DNA of 64,000 nt from Synaphobranchus kaupii (lineage: Eukaryota > Chordata > Actinopteri > Anguilliformes > Synaphobranchidae), in the NCBI GenBank assembly GCA_029718625.1, contig CM056383.1, positions 66,340,849 to 66,404,848 of the forward strand, in the 5' to 3' direction. A model generated the notes under the pieces. It saw only the letters and a program-made list of their open reading frames with translations, was not told where the DNA came from and ran no database searches. Positions 39,140 through 50,646 of the stretch are shown here, one piece after another; within the stretch, counting starts at the first letter, position 1, and every line of letters begins with the position of its first letter. Position numbers and translations under genes: made by a program.

Positions 39140-39614
39140 TGCGACGATTGTTAGGTCTTCTAGGCTTATAAAACAGTTTTGCATACAACATGACTGGTCA
39201 ATTATTTTCCTATGGCTGTCTCCAATAAATACTTATACAGAGGCTTATTTTTTCATGAATAAACAGTTATTTTGTTAGTTATAAAGAATGAGTGTCATAT
39301 GCATTAGCGCTTTATAATAAATGGAAAGAAACGGTAAAATTGCATTTGTGTAGGGGTGTGCTTGCGACATGGCAGATGTGAAGAGTGGTGGATAATTTAT
39401 ACACGTCACGCGTTCCGAGAAAAGGCTTCCGCAAAGGCTACACTTGTGCTTCCTCACTGAAGAATCCTCCGGGAGCCTCGTCGTTCCCCACTCCTCGCTC
39501 CTCCGAGGAGCATTTAGCGGTTTGGAATGTCCTTAAAGATGGCGAACCTCGATCAATTTCCGGGTCAGGCGAGGACCGAGGAGATCGGATAAAATAAGCG
39601 ATTGGAATCCACCC
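39140..39614. other. Intergenic, no gene seen
   Basis: GC-richer around 39420-39600. No coding or RNA signal identified. Confidence 0.45.
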
Positions 39615-39617
39615 TAA

Positions 39618-39996
39618 GGCCTGGTACATACTCTACGCAAGGAACGCAACGACGCTAAGAGCAACGCAGGGGGCGTTTCTCGCGTTCTTGTGTAGCAAAA
39701 TGTGCGGTCCAAATTTTGTAACGCGACACAAACGTGTGGTGCAATTCCACGCGTTTCCGTTAGAGGTGCTAAATGTAAATACTGTTCAATAACTGCAGAA
39801 TTGCAGACTACACACAAAGAAGTAATAATTTCCAGTTTAAGGTTACTCGCTCCAACCAGATTAGCCTAGACTGCCAACCAGCGGACAGGGCGAAAAGAAG
39901 CCGGTAAACGCGCGTATAGTATGTAAGCAAAGACCTCACGTATGTCCCGAATATGCGTTGGCGTTCATGTTCCTTGCGTAGAGTATGTACCAGGCC
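39618..39996. mobile_element. Harbinger-type MITE
   Basis: Terminal inverted repeats start GGCCTGGTACATACTCTACG and extend about 30 bp, with the complement at 39967-39996. A 3-bp TAA duplication (39615-39617, 39997-39999) fits the TWA target of PIF/Harbinger elements. It has no coding capacity. Its right edge coincides with the first base of the duplicated block at 39997. Confidence 0.85.
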
Positions 39997-40273
39997 TAAG
40001 TGTGGAACATTAGCATGGTGGGTAGTAAATAGACATGCTGGCCAAACGTGTGCTACTGATTCTGCCCTAATAAAGTTTTTCCTCACAGGCTGTACATGGA
40101 CATGTACAAGGACCAGCAGCAAGTTAAAACATTTTGATAGTCCTAAGGGTGTCATGCATGATGTCTTTATGACTGTGCTTATGTTGTGCTCACACTAGAA
40201 CCATTGATGGCACACACATACATATTCCTGGAACTACTTTCCATTGTAATACACACTGTATACCATTAGGAAA
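39997..40273. repeat. Duplicated block, copy 2
   Basis: 277 bp, about 97% identical by eye to 37418-37687. It is preceded directly by the Harbinger MITE and followed by an alternating GTATAC/ATATAC palindromic patch (40274-40312). Confidence 0.9.
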
Positions 40274-40312
40274 CGTATACAGTATATGTATATGATGTAT
40301 ATACGTATACAT

Positions 40313-41160
40313 CATTTAAGACAAACTCTGATTTTAAAGCTCACATAACCTTTTATTTAATCACCGGTTGACTCCGCAGTGCTCTGAACAAAAGTTTTGT
40401 TTGCTTTCATTATAGGCTGCACAACTATTCCCTCGCTGGTCATTGCATGCAATGTCGCTGCCTCGCCACTGGGAAAAGCGTACGCAAGGTCAAGAGCTGT
40501 CTTGAGATTTCATCGTACCATACACCCACGTTAATTTTGATAAATCCGGAAATTTTAATCCAAGTTTCGTATGTTTAACGTTAGGTGAATGACTAACTTT
40601 CTTTGTTTCCAACATTTAAATATAGAAGTCAAGTTTGTTACACCTGTGGCAGTCTAGGAGTGTGTGCCATCTGTGCCATCTTTGTTAAATGATAAATAGT
40701 CTAGGCAGTCTTTGCTGAAAAACAGAGATAACAGATGTGGCCTGAGATTCCCGCATCCGGTTCCGCTTCCCCGATTTCCGCCTCCGCCTTTGTTGCTCTA
40801 TTTACATTCATTCCCCGGTGAAACAAAAAGACAAAGACAGATTTACTAATAAAAATTTATATATCTGGGTAGATATTTTAAGAAGTAATTAAAGAGTCGT
40901 GCATCATTCGCAAAATTGCCTCTTTGAAGCCAATACAGCGCCTTCGCATAAAAAATCTCATTGCCGAAAGAGACATTCTCACCTGCAACACTTTCCTATT
41001 GCCGAACACTTTCTTTCCTACAATTGGTCGATTGAAGCAGCTGACCAAAGAGCACCGCCCCCAAGCTGTTGCAAACGTTTCTCCGTTTTTCGAGTGATTG
41101 TTTGCTGGGCTTTCCTCTTTTTGGAGGAAAGGCTGAGCTTGCGAAGTTAAATGATGAATA
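40313..41160. other. Intergenic, no gene seen
   Basis: No convincing gene. The GATTTACTAATAAA word at 40839 may be the left end of an old element ending TTTAGTAGATCCGGCCCTAA near 41541. Such ends resemble the 58437 MITE. Confidence 0.4.
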
Positions 41161-41164
41161 AAGT

Positions 41165-41310
41165 GTGGGTCTAACCCATAGACTGTATAAAAATATGGAC
41201 AAAGCCACTGTGACGTCACCCATTGCCTTTCCACGGCCTCGTAAAAACTGAATTGAGACTCCGGATGTCTTTTTCGCCACCCGTTTGTACAAAAAAAACT
41301 GCATCTGCGC
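41165..41310 (-). repeat. Fragment of a common teleost dispersed repeat
   Basis: On the minus strand GGGTGACGTCAC...CATATTTTTATACAGTCTATGG. This is a word combination I know from many fish repeats. Family not named. Confidence 0.5.
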
Positions 41311-43260
41311 CGTGGAGCCGAAGAGGACTCAACCTGTCCCTCTGATTGGTCCTGAACAAATGTTAATACCCTGTCCAAACGACACAATATTTTAAAAAAT
41401 CAGCACATGCAGAGGCATTAGATGAAGGAAAGGCACCTATTGCAATTACATTTTTAGTAAATCCGACGTAGATATTGCGACCTAGTAGTGACAGCTTTAG
41501 CATCGGAAAAGCAGTCGCAATCCTTTAGTAGATCCGGCCCTAAGTGCTGTACAGATTTTTTCCAAGATTTGGTTTCGTAGATGTCAGTATTTCTTCCATT
41601 ATCAGAATCTATTTCTCTCACAACAACACATATCAAGACAATAGTTTGTTTCTTTGTACCAAGCTCATTGTGGCCCATATAGCATGAGCACCTAATTATA
41701 GCCAATTAACTTTTTTTTTAAATAATTTTAGTTAATGTGGCTATAGATGCATATAACATATTTCAGGTGAACTTAAGGGTATCAAACAACAGAGGATAAA
41801 CTTCAGCAACATAGAAAAAATCCCGGCAGGCTGTGTATCTTTCTCCATTCACTGTGTTTGCTCTCTTCTCGTCTTAGAGAGGACACTCGAGGTGAATGAT
41901 CCAGAGGGCTTCATTCGGGAAGAGAGCAAGAAGTGCAAGGGGGAGGAGGAACCCTTGAGGAAAAGAGGGACAGAGATGAGCCTGAAGGAATCCCGGAAGC
42001 ACTCAGGCTCCAACAGTCAACCTGCTGAATGCCCTACAAAGCATGGGATATCAGCACTCTTCCTCAGAATGGAATTTAATTATACTGGACAGCTGCAGGA
42101 CTCTATCTCTCTCTTTCACTCTTGCCCCCTGCCTCCACTGCACAGTCCTGGCCAGCAAATATTTAGCATTTTGAAAATCAGCTCTACTAAAAACCAGCGC
42201 CTCTTCTGGACAGTTGAGGTAAAGCAGTCATGGACTGCTGTGACTTCTGAAATGTTGGTTCTGACTGCAATCCGATAGGCACTTTCTTGCAGAGGTTGCA
42301 TTGCTCTCTCTTGTGGACAACTCAGTCATAACACCTTTATCTCACCATATCTGTCTTCACATAAATGAGCTGCACAGTATCACATTGCTTTGGCATCTAT
42401 ATGGCTTAACTTTGAGTCCCAGTAATGGTAAGTAAGGGATGTCCAGATCTTTTGTCTCTTGAGAGCTTATATTGCCTATTTTTGTCACCTTTTAGCTTTT
42501 GTTGTGAATAAGGACTGAATCTGAAGACTGTACAGACCACCATATGGGTTAGTAGCATTAAACACGCACATAGGTCTTGTTTACTGGGCTCTGTCTGGGT
42601 TTTCAGGAAAAGGATGATAGTGTGGGGTATTAGAATCATACATCTTTCCAAATAGTAATATGCTGCAAGACAAAGTAAGACATTTTGAAATCAGTGAGAC
42701 ATGAGAAAATTTTCAACTTGCAGCATTATTCATTCATAAGGATATTTTATCAATATATATGTTTCTAGTTTTATAGTTAATGTTTCTTGAGTAGGTTGAG
42801 GCTGAGTGGGAAATGTTGTTTTGCACAGTAAAGCTAAAGCTGCCCAGGTCCACTAACAGACAGTGATTTAGAGAGGGTGGGATATTGTAGTACAAGGCCT
42901 TTGACAGAATGCGATCTGAACAGGGTACCAAGTGAGGGGTGCCAGAGAGTGGGAATATTCTGCCAGTGATTGAGTCTGTGCAATGTGGTCAGGCATGTGT
43001 GTAAGAGTTTCCCATTGGAAAACGTCATCTTTGTGTGTAGTGAACATGGTGTAATACGTTGTAATGGACGAGTTGTAGTTTATTGTGGATGATGAGAATG
43101 CCCATTAGGCAGGATCGTCATTCACTAAAAGATGGGAAAAAAATTTTTTGTCTTTTGGACCTCTAGGTACCTATTGTTTGAAATGGCTCTCTTACAGTGT
43201 GCTTCAAGGACAATCTGTTTTAGTTCAATGATAACCAAATATTAAATATGATGACTGTAT
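41311..43260. other. Intergenic, no firm gene
   Basis: A pyrimidine tract ending TCGTCTTAG at 41869-41877 precedes an open frame to 42278. It looks superficially like an internal exon, but the protein is low-complexity and unlike any family I know. Nothing else is supported. Confidence 0.4.
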
Positions 43261-43266
43261 TCCCTC

Positions 43267-45122
43267 TCCGTTCCCGAGACCGAGGCCATGGAGAAGTACA
43301 TCGCGGAATCCCTGGCTTCAGGAATCATTTGCCCCTCCTCGTTCCCAGTGGGAGCCGGATTCTTCTTCATGGGCAAGAAGGACGGCTCACTCCGCCCATG
43401 CATTGACTACCATGGATTAAATGACATCACCTGAAGAACCGCTACCCCTTACCACTTATTTCATCTGCCTTCTCCACCCTACATTGCTGTAACTTGTTTA
43501 CCAAGTTAGACCTCTGCAATGCCTATCACTTGGAGATCAGAGAGGGGGATGAGTGGAAGACCCCTTCAATACCAAATTCGGCCATTACGAGTACCTGGCG
43601 AATTTGGTATTGAAGGGGTCTTCCACTCATCCCCCTCTCTGATCTCCAAGTGATAGGCATTGCAGAGGTCTAACTTGGTAAACAAGTTACAGCAATGTAA
43701 CTTGTAATGGACGAATTTGGTATTGAAGTGGAAGACCCCTTCAATACCAAATTCGGCCATTACGAGTACCTGGCGATGCCGTTCGGACTCACTAACGCTC
43801 CCGTGGTGTTCCAGGCAATGGTCAATGACGTGCTCTGGGACTTCTAAATTCGTTTACGTCTACCTGGACGATATTTTGGTGTTTTCCTGTACCCTGGAGG
43901 AACACGTTCATCACGTGCGGCAGGTGATTCAGCGATTCCTGGAGAACTAACTTTACCTCAGTCCAGGAATGGCCGGAGCCCAACTGCTGCAAACAACTCC
44001 AACACATGTGCTCGAGCCAAAATGAGCAACTAACACCCCAGTGGCCTCCTCCAACCCCTGGCTGTACCTCTTCGCCCCCTGGTCCCACATTGCATTGGAC
44101 TTTGTGACAGGACTACCTGCTTCGGAGAGGAACACTGTGGCCCTCACCATTGTGGATCGATTTTCCAAGGCCGTACATTTTATGGCATTGCCCAAACTCC
44201 CCTCCGCCAAGGAGACTGCAAAGTTAATTGTCCTGCACGTGTTCCAGCTCCATGGTCTCCCCCAGGAGGTCGTTTCGGACAGGGGGCCCCAGTTGGCCAG
44301 CAGGTTCTGGCGGGCCTTCTGCACCTTGATCGGAGCCACCCCTAACCTTTCCTCCGGGTTTCACCCTGAAACCAATGGGCAAACCGAACGCCTGAACCAG
44401 GAGCTTGGGAAGGGGCTGTGCTGCCTGATGGAGAGGACTCCACCTACTTGGTCCAGCTGCCTGCCGTGGATCGAACACGCATACAACTCTCCCCGGTCTC
44501 CTCCACGGGAATCTCCCCATTCCAGTGCTGTTTGGGGTACCAGCCCTCTTTTTCCGGGAGGAGGAGAGGGAGGTGGAAACCTCTGCCCAGGCCCTAGTCT
44601 CCAGAGCCCGGAGAACCTGGAGAAGGGCACGCGCCACCCTGTTATGCCACATCTCCAGGATGAAGAGCCAGGCCGACCGTCATAGACGCCTTGCCCCTCG
44701 CTACAACGGTCGGTCAATGGGTCTGGCTCTCATCCCGGGACATCCCCCTCCAGACCCCTTGTCGAAAGCTCACCCCCCGTTTCATTGGCCCTTTTCCCAT
44801 CGCCCTTTTCCCATGTCATCAGCGCCACTGTTGTCCGTTTAAACCTCCCACCTACACATCCAACCTGTGTTCCATGTGTCTCGTGTTAAACCCTGTGTAA
44901 CCACTCATTTCAGCCCTCCTGTACCTGTCCGCCGCCTCTTGGACGTTCGGCGCAGAGGGCATGGTCGCCAATCCTTGATTGACTGGGAGGGGTATGGTCC
45001 TGAGGAACAGAGTTGGGTCTCTGAGCGCAACATCCTCGACCGCTCCCTGATTCAAGAATTCCTGCGTCGACGTCCAGAACAGGCTGGTAGGGCGCCAAGT
45101 GTCGCCCCCTGGGTGGGGGGGG
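43267..45122 (+). pseudogene. Degenerate Ty3/Gypsy pol (RT and integrase remnants)
   Basis: The RT start is readable ([20 protein letters not shown], then [20 protein letters not shown] at about 43267-43410). It is followed by a stop, then [20 protein letters not shown] and later [20 protein letters not shown] with the YxDD box as YLDD (about 43850-43890). A palindromic rearrangement interrupts RT at 43481-43775. RNase H is missing. The integrase core is present from 44070: [28 protein letters not shown] and [16 protein letters not shown] keep the D, D and E residues. A chromodomain-like [20 protein letters not shown] (about 44950-45010) ends it. Protease, gag and the 5' LTR are absent. Frames shift at several points. 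Confidence 0.9.
43481..43698. repeat. Perfect 100-bp inverted repeat, 18-bp loop
   Basis: 43481-43580 is the exact reverse complement of 43599-43698. A third partial copy follows: 43712-43728 and 43739-43755 are again inverted. 43733-43775 repeats 43556-43598 except for local changes. All copies are RT sequence. Confidence 0.97.
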
Positions 45123-45505
45123 TACCGGCACATCCCGTGTCTCTGTGTCATAATTCAGTTCCTGATTTTTCAGTTTCTGTGTGTTTTCTGTATTTGTATT
45201 CCCGTTTCACGTTTTCCCTTTTTCCCATTTCGTGTCTCCGCCTCCCGCACTGATATGTTTCCTCATGTTGTATCGTCTCACCTTTTCCTCGTTGTCTCGT
45301 CATCAATCTGGCATATAAGCTCACCTCTGTTCTGTGCCAGATCGTCTTGTGCCCTGCATTTGTGCTTGTCTCATTACTTTCCAGTGTTTTTTCCTGCCTG
45401 CTCCTTACCTATTCTGAGTTCCTGTCTCCAGCCCTGTTTCGTCCTGTCCTGCTCCTGTTCTCCTGCCTGCCTTACCTGTCTTCGTCCAGCCCTGCCCCAT
45501 TATTT
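45123..45505 (+). repeat. 3' LTR of the degenerate Gypsy element
   Basis: It follows a G-rich tract (GGGTGGGGGGG, 45111-45121) in the polypurine position. It parallels the solo LTR at 15657-16035 in block order, with several indels. The end is not certain. Confidence 0.7.
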
Positions 45506-45509
45506 CGTA

Positions 45510-46440
45510 TAACTCGGATCAAACTCTCAAAGTAGACGTTGCACATCAAATATGAATCAAAATTCAGAACTGCATGGCCTATTTCTCACCTCAAATATTT
45601 TCAGAAACATATTTTAGTGGACTATTTAGGTGGAATAAGAGAGTTGAGCAGGACGCCACCTTGTTTTCCGGTTTAAAAACGTAGAGCCGAAACAAAAGTA
45701 ACGTAGCAGGTCCTACCAATCAGGTGTCGGCTGTTTCCGTTGTGGGTGACAACAATTATCGATATGACGTAGAGGTACCTCCAAAGAGGTACTCGGGCGG
45801 GGGCAGTGTGGGGAGCAGAAAGGAAATTTCAACTGTTAGGGGCAGCACAAAGACGATTTTCTACCAGTTTCTTATGATATACAATATTATTTCAGAATTG
45901 TTGAAATAACGGAATGCATGAATAAGTTTCATTATAAGGTAGCCATACAAACATGTTTACAGCAAAAAAAAAGATCTAGGGTGTACTTACCCTTTAACAA
46001 AAAATTAAGTCGCTAGGAGGTGGCCCCTTTAGAGGGTTTGATAACTAACACTTTGATTTATCAAAATATATTTTCCTGGCATAATTGAGAGTAAAACACA
46101 AAAACAACAAATAAAACTAAATCTAAACAGAGGCTAAACAACAAGGTTTTGTCCCAACTATCAAGAATTGGGTGATTTATTTTCATTTGTGAAATAGAAA
46201 TCTGTAGAGGTTAAATCGAGAACAAAATTTAAACAGGACAAGCAGACATCTGTTTATCTATGTAGGAACAGTATCTATATTAACCTAATCAATCCTATTT
46301 TGTAGAGCCATTCTTGTAACAAAGTATTTTCCAGAGGGAAGAAATACAGAAGAAAACCCCCACAATTATTGCTGGGTTCCTAAGGCATTACCAAGGTACT
46401 AACTAAAAGTAATTACATAAATCAATGCAGCTACATAATA
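45510..46440. other. Intergenic, no gene seen
   Basis: No coding signal, no clear repeat ends. Confidence 0.5.
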
Positions 46441-46449
46441 TTAGTTTAA

Positions 46450-46912
46450 AGGGGACATGAAGCACTTGGTAAAGTGGCTCTGGTTCGTTAGCTTTTTACC
46501 TTAAATTAGATATGACCGTGCGTTCAAATCTCAAACCAACCCGTATTTGCTGGAAAAATTAAGTTTTAAATTAAGTTTTGTTCGGTAATACTCATTTGAG
46601 CATCTTGGGGCAATAGAAAAAGACCGTCTGTGCATTTTTTGTTAAATTTTTTGCTCACGATACATCGTTGAGCTCACTGAAAGTCAGCTATTTTCCCATA
46701 GGAATACATTGAGCAGCTGAGGCCGACCAACCTAGTGACGTCACGACCGCAGTTGGTCCAAGATGGCTGCGCCCTAGTGGGAAAAAAAGCGAATTTCAAC
46801 TTCTTTTTCCAGCAAATATGGGTCGGTTTGAGATTTGAATGCACGGTCATATCTAATTTAAGGTAAAAAGCTAACGAACCAGAGCCACTTTACCAAGTGC
46901 TTCATGTCCCCT
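46450..46912. mobile_element. TTAA-flanked MITE with long TIRs
   Basis: TTAA at 46446-46449 and 46913-46916 encloses inverted repeats starting AGGGGACATGAAGCACTTGG. These extend about 110 bp inward with few mismatches, through CCGTGCGTTCAAATCTCAAA or its near match. TTAA targets are the mark of piggyBac-type transposition. The middle is non-coding and includes GTGACGTCACG. Confidence 0.85.
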
Positions 46913-46924
46913 TTAAATATTGCT

Positions 46925-47185
46925 CTGGTGATTAAAAGCTATCGTCTTTTGCAGGCAATAATAACACAACATTAAGTTGTTAGTAATAACTTATTGTTTT
47001 CTAAACAGGGTGCAGCACACTGGAAAATGCATTCTGTGATATTTCAGCTACACTGTAAATTTGGATGGGAAGTATTATTTTTTTTATTAATAAAAACATT
47101 ATAATAATTTTATATGAATAATATTATTTGCTCATATAATATTATTGTATGCTAAATGCAGGTGTGATGGATTGCAATTATATAG
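46925..47185. other. Intergenic, AT-rich
   Basis: A/T runs and TAATAT words. No gene. Confidence 0.5.
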
Positions 47186-47189
47186 TGCT

Positions 47190-49670
47190 CTTAATGTCAT
47201 GAAATTTTCAAAATCAAGGACATTCAAACCACCTTCACTATTTGATTTACATAGTACATTTTTATTCAAATAATGTGGTTTGTTTCTCCATATGAAATTA
47301 TACATTATTTTATTAATCTATGTGATTATTGTTTTGGGAACGTCCAAAACCATTGCTATAGATGCCATTCTCGACAATCCCTCGGATTTCGACAATAATA
47401 CCCTTCCATTCAAAGATAAATCCCTCATTAACCAAATATCTAACTTTATTTTGCATTTTATCAATTAAAGGGAGACAATTCAAATTAATCCCTTCCATTT
47501 GATTTTTACATATTTTCATCCCTAAGTACGAGATGGCACATGGCTGCTGTTATACAATTCTACCAAATCATTAGTTTTTTCTTTTAAAGCAAACAGTTCA
47601 CATTTTTTTAGACCTGATATTAAAGAAAAACTCTTAAGACATTCCAATGCTGTTCCTATTTCTTGCTCATTTCTTATAAATAGTGTTGTATCATCTGCCA
47701 ATTGTGAACATTTAATTTCTTGATCAAATAGGCGAATACCCTTGAAATAGATTTTTTTTAACATGGAGGTACATCACTTGCAGGACTAATAAAAATAAGA
47801 AAGGAGCTGCTGGGTCCCCTTGTTTTATTTATTATTTTACTGCATATGTTAAATCTGGGGGTGGTCCCATAAGGTAATTTAATAGAACTATTACACCCAT
47901 TATATAATGTTCAAATTGCACTGATGAACTTGTTACCAAAGCCAAAAAAATTAAGTCTCAAATAAGAATTTTTGGTCAACAGTGTCAAATGCTTTATAAT
48001 AATCACTAAATAAAATATAGCTATTGTCATTAATTAAATAACTATAATCAACAAAGTCTAAGATCAATCGAATATTATTACCAATGAATCTCCCATTCAT
48101 AAATCCAGATTGGCAATCATCAATAATATTATTTAGACATACTTTCAAGTATGAGTGACAATAGTTTAGCATCGTTATTTATTAAAGTTATGGGTCTCCA
48201 ATTGTCTAGACTAAGTAAATCTTTTCCAGGTTTTGGTATTAAGGTAATTAATCCTTGAGACATTGTTGGAGTTAATTTTTGAACTGCTAATACTTCCTGA
48301 TAAACATAAAGAAGGAATTCCAAAAGGTCTTCTTGAAATGTCTTGTAAAATTCACCACTTAACCCATCATTTCCTGGTGATTTATTATTCTTTAATTTTG
48401 CAATGCATTTTTGTATTTCTTCCAATGTTATTTCCTGATCACACATTCTTTTTGATTCCTCATCTATGACCTTGACATGCTCCTTAAGAGACTTCATTAA
48501 TAAAGAAGAATCTATAACATCATTATTGTTACTATACAATTTCTCATAAATGTTTTTGACAAAAATAGAGATTTTTGGATCATCAATATATGAAAAAATA
48601 TTTAAAATTTTTTTCACCTTCTTCTAACCATTTTCTTGTTCTTACAAATGCACCTCTTGCTTTATTTTCATATATATGATCCAATTCTAATTGTAATTTT
48701 ATTAATGACTCAATTTTTGCTTTTCATGGATAGTGACTATGCTTTTGATTATGCATTCCTCTTTAAATCTTTTGGCTTTAGCTATTCTTTTCCTCTTCGA
48801 ATAGCAAATTTCCTTATTTCATACTTCATAAATTCCCAGTGTTTCCCATAGAATTTAGATTTTTTAGCTTTTTCCCAGCAATTCCTTAATTATGAGTTTA
48901 ACAGTGTTCCTAAGTTGTTCATCCTCAAGAAGTGTATTGTTTAATTTCCAATAATTAAAATGATTTCCTCTATCTTGTAAGTTATCAAAATGGAGTGATA
49001 TATAGATAATTTTATGGTCAGTAAGGATAGAAGTTTCCATGTCAATTTTTGTTACTTCTACATCTTGTGAGATTAACCAAAAATCTATTCTAGATTTTAT
49101 AGATCCATCCTTGTTAGGTAAATTGTGTCTTGTCAGAATTTCTATATCTCCACACATCAAGACAATTTAAAGATATACATAAATTATTTATCTCAGTGTA
49201 GCTGTTTTGCCTTGTATATCGTGGAGGTGAACAATCTAGTATAGGATTGTTTATTGTGTTCCAGTCACCTCATAAAATCAATTTGGTATTATTAAATGTT
49301 GTATATATTTCTGAAATTTACTCTGTTTTCCACATTATTATTATTGCCATAGATATTTCCCAAAATAACAATATTGTCATTTAATTTTAGTACCAACATC
49401 AACCATCTTCCAAAGGGATGAGCCTTTACTATTCAATATTTTCCCTTTAAACGTTCCTTTCAATATTGCAACCCCTGCCGAGTTGTTACTCCCATAAGAA
49501 AACCAAACATTGTCTCCCCATTGGTTTTTCCAAAAGTTATAGTCAGATTTTGATGCACTTAGATCTCTTTAAAAATAAAAAGATAGCTTTTCTTTTTAAC
49601 AGATCATGAATGCCCCTTACATTGAGAGAGTATAGAGATAAAGAAATTTAACTTAAGAAAATAACAAATA
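47190..49670 (-). pseudogene. LINE ORF2 (L1/Tx1-type endonuclease and reverse transcriptase), dead
   Basis: Non-LTR retrotransposon polyprotein. Reading down the minus strand, an APE-type endonuclease starts near 49650 with YSLNVRGIHDLLKRKAIFLF. It continues with NQWGDNVWFSYGSNNSAGVA (about 49480) and ends with SRIDFWLIS and TDHKIIYISL (about 49000-49100). The RT follows: LKNNKSPGNDGLSGEFYKTF, LITLIPKPGKDLLSLDNWRP (about 48190-48350), CQSGFMNGRFIGNNIRLILD, ILFSDYYKAFDTVDQKFLF (about 47960-48120), RGDPAAPFLFLLV and the catalytic box QLADDTTLF (about 47690). The tail ends with IMYNFIWRNKPHYLN near 47280. Stops and frame changes separate these blocks, and both ends are missing. Confidence 0.93.
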
Positions 49671-49674
49671 GTGA

Positions 49675-50642
49675 ATTTCAAGCACCACTGAACAACAATT
49701 AAACTGCTGTATTTCACAACATAACTAACTTAATATGGCAGCTGAACTAATGCTCCACAGATCGTCACAGATACGCAGGCCCTATCCCACCCAAGCACCA
49801 CGCCTGGCTGGGCAACGAAAAACTGTAGACCCAGGGCACGCTGGCACACGGCCGCCCACTTCTAGTGGGTAGCAGTAAATGACCTGTTGTCACACTAACA
49901 TTCTCTTCCAACGAGACAACCCCGAGCATAGGGTTGAGAAACATTAACCATAATTATAAAACAAATTGGTTATAGAATAACATTTTATAAGAATTCACAT
50001 AGGCTAATGTTATGTATTAACCTCGGAACTTTGATAAATTGAACCTCCCATTTTAAAGTATAAGAATCATATTATATTAGTAGGCTAGGCTATTACATAT
50101 TTTACCTTACTAGAATTCGGATATTTTCCATCCAAAACTAGTTGTCCCGTACAGTAATCCATGGGCTGGCATATTTTTATATAGGAGATAATTATAGTCG
50201 TTGTAATAGTAATAGTTGTAGTAATTCATATGATGCTGTAAATTGTGTGCATGTTATCATACATTGTTAGTCTGACTAGTTGGTAGTAAATGACTAGTTG
50301 GTAGTAAATTACCTTTTATGATGAGGCTGTGTTGGACATTTTTGGGACTGCAAACTAAACTGAGTTTGTATGTTTTTCTGGTAAGTTACATTTTTACATA
50401 CTGTATATTTGCATAATATTTTAATACATCAGATGCTTTACTGGTAAACAATAAAAACTATTAAAACTATTTAAATCCAATATCTTACAATTCTGTTAAG
50501 ATTCTACTAGATAGGCCTAAGGCAAATTCCAAACTATATGCTACAAAAACATTTGAAATACCGCAAAAATATAAAAATAAATTGAATATGAAAAACAAAA
50601 TGTCCAAAACAACAATCAATATTTCAATAGATATATTTACAC
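49675..50642. other. Intergenic, no gene seen
   Basis: A short GC-richer patch at 49760-49930 and otherwise AT-rich. A 19-bp direct repeat TGACTAGTTGGTAGTAAAT occurs around 50274-50310. Confidence 0.5.
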
Positions 50643-50646
50643 TTAA

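Noticed and set aside
40878..41387. 169-codon open frame on -
   Set aside because: It runs through a dispersed fish repeat (41165-41310) and has no coherent domain.
40838..41541. Old element with GATTTACTAA / TTAGTAGATC ends
   Set aside because: The end words resemble the 58437 MITE, but the arms are too short and diverged to claim one element.
41892..42278. Possible internal exon after a pyrimidine tract and AG
   Set aside because: The acceptor looks good, but the peptide matches nothing I know, no partner exons are visible, and the frame is low-complexity.
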